DNA of 64,000 nt from JAWPMT01 sp965227935 (GTDB lineage: Bacteria > Bacteroidota > Bacteroidia > Cytophagales > Cyclobacteriaceae). The notes under the pieces were generated by a model. That model was not told where the DNA came from and made no database searches. It saw only the letters and a program-made list of their open reading frames with translations. A program made the translations under genes and the position numbers. Where the stretch lies: positions 496,001 to 560,000 of the forward strand of contig CBDDGS010000055.1 of assembly GCA_965227935.1 (NCBI GenBank). The letters run 5' to 3'. Below, in pieces: positions 61,807 through 64,000 of this stretch (position 1 is the stretch's first letter; every line of letters begins with the position of its first letter).

Positions 61807-62622
61807 CTACAATTTCTTGGCTTCCTCCCAGTACACATCCATCTCAGCCAGGGTCATCTCGCCCAGCGCCTTGCCATCGCGTTTTGAGGCCTCCTCCAGG
61901 TAGGTGAATCGCTTGATGAATTTCTTGTTGGTCCGCTCGAGTGCCTCTTCCGGGTTGATCTCCAGGAACCTCGCATAGTTGACCAGTGAAAAGATCAGGT
62001 CCCCAAACTCACTTTGGGCTCTCGACTGATCTATGGGTTGGTCTTCGGACACGTCAAACTCCTCCTTGAATTCGTGCATCTCCTCCTCCACTTTCTCCCA
62101 TACCTGATGTCGCGCCTCCCAGTCAAATCCAACACCCCGGGCCTTTTCCTGTATCCTCATCGCCTTCACAAGCGCTGGCAGTGATTGGGGCACACCCCCT
62201 AGAACCGACTTGTTGCCCTTCTCTCTCAGTTTAATTTGTTCCCAGTTCGCCTTCACCTGTTCTTCATCATTGGCTTCTACATCCCCGTAGATGTGGGGAT
62301 GCCTGCGGATCAACTTGTCGCAGACCGCATTCAAGACGGCTGCTACATCAAATGCCCCCCTTTCCTGGCCTATTCTGCTATAAAATACCATGTGCAGCAT
62401 CAGGTCGCCTAGTTCTTTCTTCATCTCATCCATGTCATGCTCCAGGATGGCATCCGAAAGCTCATAGGTCTCTTCGATTGTTAGATGCCTTAGACTTTCG
62501 AAGGTCTGTTTCTTGTCCCAGGGGCAATTCTCCCGCAACTCATCCATAATGGTCAGGAGGCGATCGAACGCCTGAAGCTTGTCGGCACGGTTCGGATCAG
62601 GTGCGGCTAGCGGTTTCTTCAT
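61807..62622 (-). CDS. mazG: Nucleoside triphosphate pyrophosphohydrolase MazG
   Basis: 271 residues from ATG 62622 (MKKPLAAPDPNRADKLQAFD); the open frame extends further upstream but that part covers the divergent small gene and its promoter. Two MazG domains are visible: residues about 15-130 with RENCPWDKKQTFESLRHLT and the metal-binding EETYELSDAILEHDMDEMKK then ELGDLMLHMVFYS; and about 150-265 with FDWEARHQVWEKVEEEMHEF and EFGDLIFSLVNYARFLE. It hydrolyses NTPs to NMP and pyrophosphate, including damaged nucleotides and (p)ppGpp-related effects. It stands alone on the minus strand. Confidence 0.93.
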   Translation of the reverse strand: MKKPLAAPDPNRADKLQAFDRLLTIMDELRENCPWDKKQTFESLRHLTIEETYELSDAILEHDMDEMKKELGDLMLHMVFYSRIGQERGAFDVAAVLNAVCDKLIRRHPHIYGDVEANDEEQVKANWEQIKLREKGNKSVLGGVPQSLPALVKAMRIQEKARGVGFDWEARHQVWEKVEEEMHEFKEEFDVSEDQPIDQSRAQSEFGDLIFSLVNYARFLEINPEEALERTNKKFIKRFTYLEEASKRDGKALGEMTLAEMDVYWEEAKKL

Positions 62623-62651
62623 TTTCTTGAATCTTTTCGCGTTTTCACTAG

Positions 62652-62684
62652 TTGTAAGGATCGAAGGCAATTTGCTTAATTTTG
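62652..62684 (+). promoter_or_regulatory. Promoter of the small NqrM-like gene
   Basis: TTG at 62652-62654 and TAATTTTG at 62677-62684 (exact TAnnTTTG) are 22 nt apart. The start codon of the next gene is 18 nt further, so the leader is short. Confidence 0.5.
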
Positions 62685-62701
62685 CATTTAAACAAAGGGC
62701 A

Positions 62702-62932
62702 ATGACAACGATACTTCTGGGAATAGGTTTTGTAGCGATTTTCTTCATCCTCATGTCCGTCCGTCTCATTTTCCTCAAGAACGGGGAGTTCAAAGGAACA
62801 TGTGCCTCTCAGTCCCCCTACCTCAACAAAGAAGGGGCACAGTGCGGCTTCTGTGGTAAGACGGTCACACCGGGCGACTCTTGCGCCAACCCCGACTCCG
62901 AAGTCAACAAAGTACTTGCCAAATTCGACTGA
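62702..62932 (+). CDS. Small membrane protein with cysteine motifs (NqrM-like)
   Basis: 76 residues from ATG 62702. One membrane helix (TILLGIGFVAIFFILMSVRL) is followed by a soluble, cysteine-rich tail: FKGTCASQSP, then CGFCGKTV and GDSCANPDSE. The four cysteines form a possible metal or cluster site. It resembles the short Bacteroidota 'membrane or secreted protein' family and the NqrM (DUF539) assembly factor, which inserts iron into the Na+-NQR complex; no nqr genes are near, so this is uncertain. It has its own promoter and is followed by glmM. Confidence 0.65.
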   Translation: MTTILLGIGFVAIFFILMSVRLIFLKNGEFKGTCASQSPYLNKEGAQCGFCGKTVTPGDSCANPDSEVNKVLAKFD

Positions 62933-62974
62933 TCTATTGATCTGGACCGCGCGCAACTGGTATTGAAATAATTC

Positions 62975-62982
62975 TATATTTG
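62975..62982 (+). promoter_or_regulatory. -7 promoter element of glmM
   Basis: TATATTTG matches TAnnTTTG exactly, 25 nt before the TTG start of glmM at 63008. No -33 box at standard distance is seen. Confidence 0.5.
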
Positions 62983-63007
62983 CGCTCCGCTAAAGTCTTG
63001 ATCGAAG

Positions 63008-64000
63008 TTGACACTCATTAAATCCATTTCCGGCTTCCGAGGTACAATCGGTGGCAAAATCGGCGAGACACTCTCACCGATTGACGTGACAAAATTTGCC
63101 GCGGCATATGGCATGCTGATGCGAAGTAGGAGCGACAAGCCGAAGGTTGTTATTGGCCGCGATGCACGTCCATCCGGGAAAGCCATTTCTCAGCTCATCT
63201 CCAATACGCTGGTCGCCCAGGGAATCGATGTGGTTGATTTAGGGCTGTCTACCACACCCACAGTGGAGATGGCCGTGAAGTATGAAAGTGCCACCGGGGG
63301 TGTGATCGTCACTGCGAGCCACAATCCCGCAGGATGGAATGCGCTCAAAATGCTCAACGATCAAGGCGAATTTATCTCTGCAGAAGAAGGCAAGGAAGTC
63401 CTCCAATGGGCCGACTCGCCTGACCTCTTCTTCACCGAACCTAGAAAGTTTGGTGAGTACTCAAAGAATAAAGACTACCTCGAGCGACACATCGACGACA
63501 TCCTCAATCATGAGCTTGTCGACGTGCAGCAGATTCAAGATCGTCGCTTCAAGATAGCCGTGGACGCGGTGAACAGCACCGGAGGGATCGCCGTCCCCAT
63601 GCTACTAAAGAAACTAGGTGCCGAGGTCCATGAGATGTATTGCGAGCCGAATGGGCACTTTCCACACAATCCAGAGCCACTACCGGAGAACATCGCGCAC
63701 CTCTGTCAGGAAATAGAGGCGGGGGACTTCGACCTTGGGATAGTAGTAGACCCAGATGTAGATCGGTTGGTATTGGTTTGCGAAGATGGGCAGGTCTTCG
63801 GAGAAGAATACACACTCGTAGCCGTAAGCGACTATGTCCTCGGCAAAAGGAAAGGGAATACAGTTTCTAACCTGTCGAGTACCCGGGCTCTTCGTGATGT
63901 GACCGAGAAGCATGGAGGCAAGTACCACGCGGCGGCCGTCGGAGAGGTACATGTCGTGAAGAAGATGAAGGAAGTCAACGCCGTCATCGGTGGTGAAGGC
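63008..64000 (+). CDS. glmM: Phosphoglucosamine mutase GlmM (partial)
   Basis: 331 residues are visible before the right edge. The start is TTG 63008: the family start (LIKSISGFRGTIGG with the preceding M(T)) is reached only from it, and no upstream in-frame ATG fits. The active-site serine loop is VTASHNPAGWNALK, and the metal-binding loop is VVDPDVDRLVLV, where DxDxD is changed at the middle to valine. The enzyme interconverts glucosamine-6-phosphate and glucosamine-1-phosphate for UDP-GlcNAc and peptidoglycan. Phosphomannomutase specificity is the alternative for this superfamily. The remaining C-terminal part is outside the window. Confidence 0.88.
   Translation, partial: MTLIKSISGFRGTIGGKIGETLSPIDVTKFAAAYGMLMRSRSDKPKVVIGRDARPSGKAISQLISNTLVAQGIDVVDLGLSTTPTVEMAVKYESATGGVIVTASHNPAGWNALKMLNDQGEFISAEEGKEVLQWADSPDLFFTEPRKFGEYSKNKDYLERHIDDILNHELVDVQQIQDRRFKIAVDAVNSTGGIAVPMLLKKLGAEVHEMYCEPNGHFPHNPEPLPENIAHLCQEIEAGDFDLGIVVDPDVDRLVLVCEDGQVFGEEYTLVAVSDYVLGKRKGNTVSNLSSTRALRDVTEKHGGKYHAAAVGEVHVVKKMKEVNAVIGGEG

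Noticed and set aside
1..64000. Mobile elements, CRISPR arrays and biosynthetic gene clusters
   Set aside because: No transposase, integrase, repeat-spacer array, or modular synthase motif was found on either strand; the HNH gene is the only possible mobile element.

Overview
The window is about 64 kb of compact, gene-dense DNA of roughly balanced base composition from a Bacteroidota bacterium, most likely of the Cytophagales/Flammeovirga-like type. The evidence is a TonB-dependent receptor with an N-terminal carboxypeptidase-like domain, a bifunctional MurF-alanine racemase, the DUF4783-nadC pair, many short lipoproteins, a giant lamin-tail/Ig-like secreted protein, and repeated TAnnTTTG promoter elements (the Bacteroidota -7 box) with few Shine-Dalgarno sequences. 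No rRNA, CRISPR array, integrase, transposase or prophage gene was seen. The left edge cuts an iron-sulfur (CCG-domain) protein and the right edge cuts a GlmM-type phosphohexomutase.

Layout. 1-5.7 kb: an Fe-S electron-transfer pair, tRNA-Phe, a DUF4136 lipoprotein, and a DksA-like/scpB/rluB run. 5.7-12.8 kb: a 2,043-residue secreted protein and small lipoproteins. 13-16 kb: asd and adenine deaminase. 15.9-19.7 kb: a Tat-exported Gfo/Idh/MocA oxidoreductase and a glycosidase-like/SUMF1 fusion. 19.8-24.3 kb: a tightly overlapping operon of an AzgA-type purine permease, an ADA2-like deaminase lipoprotein, a NUP-family lipoprotein and a cupin_5 lipoprotein. 24.6-28.3 kb: an Oar-like TonB receptor and a small secreted protein. 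28.3-34.2 kb: a HisA-like protein and two paralogous histidine kinase/response regulator operons flanking an HNH/NUMOD-type gene. 34.3-43.6 kb: tRNA-Val, a YciE-like protein, a DinB protein, an outer-membrane phosphoesterase fusion, an HD-PycTM fusion and ppk1. 43.7-52.4 kb: a universal stress protein, murF-alr, purK-purE, a TerC-type protein and gpmI. 52.5-57.5 kb: a forward run DUF4783, nadC, YcxB-like, recX, YHS, DinB, ATP-grasp and LysE. 57.5-64 kb: a VOC protein, a ClC channel with CBS domains, two thioredoxin-fold proteins, mazG, a small NqrM-like cysteine protein and glmM.

The parts that look most like an undescribed system are: (i) the purine operon, which reads as cell-envelope deamination and glycosidic cleavage of nucleosides feeding an inner-membrane base permease; (ii) the two paralogous two-component operons, whose promoters share a GTTAA direct repeat at identical distance from a -7-like element; (iii) an orphan HD-PycTM fusion, i.e. 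a Pycsar-type membrane effector joined to a possible phosphohydrolase with no cyclase beside it; and (iv) an outer-membrane protein that joins a metallophosphoesterase, a kinase-like segment and a beta-barrel. All functional statements are from reading the sequence; no database search was run.
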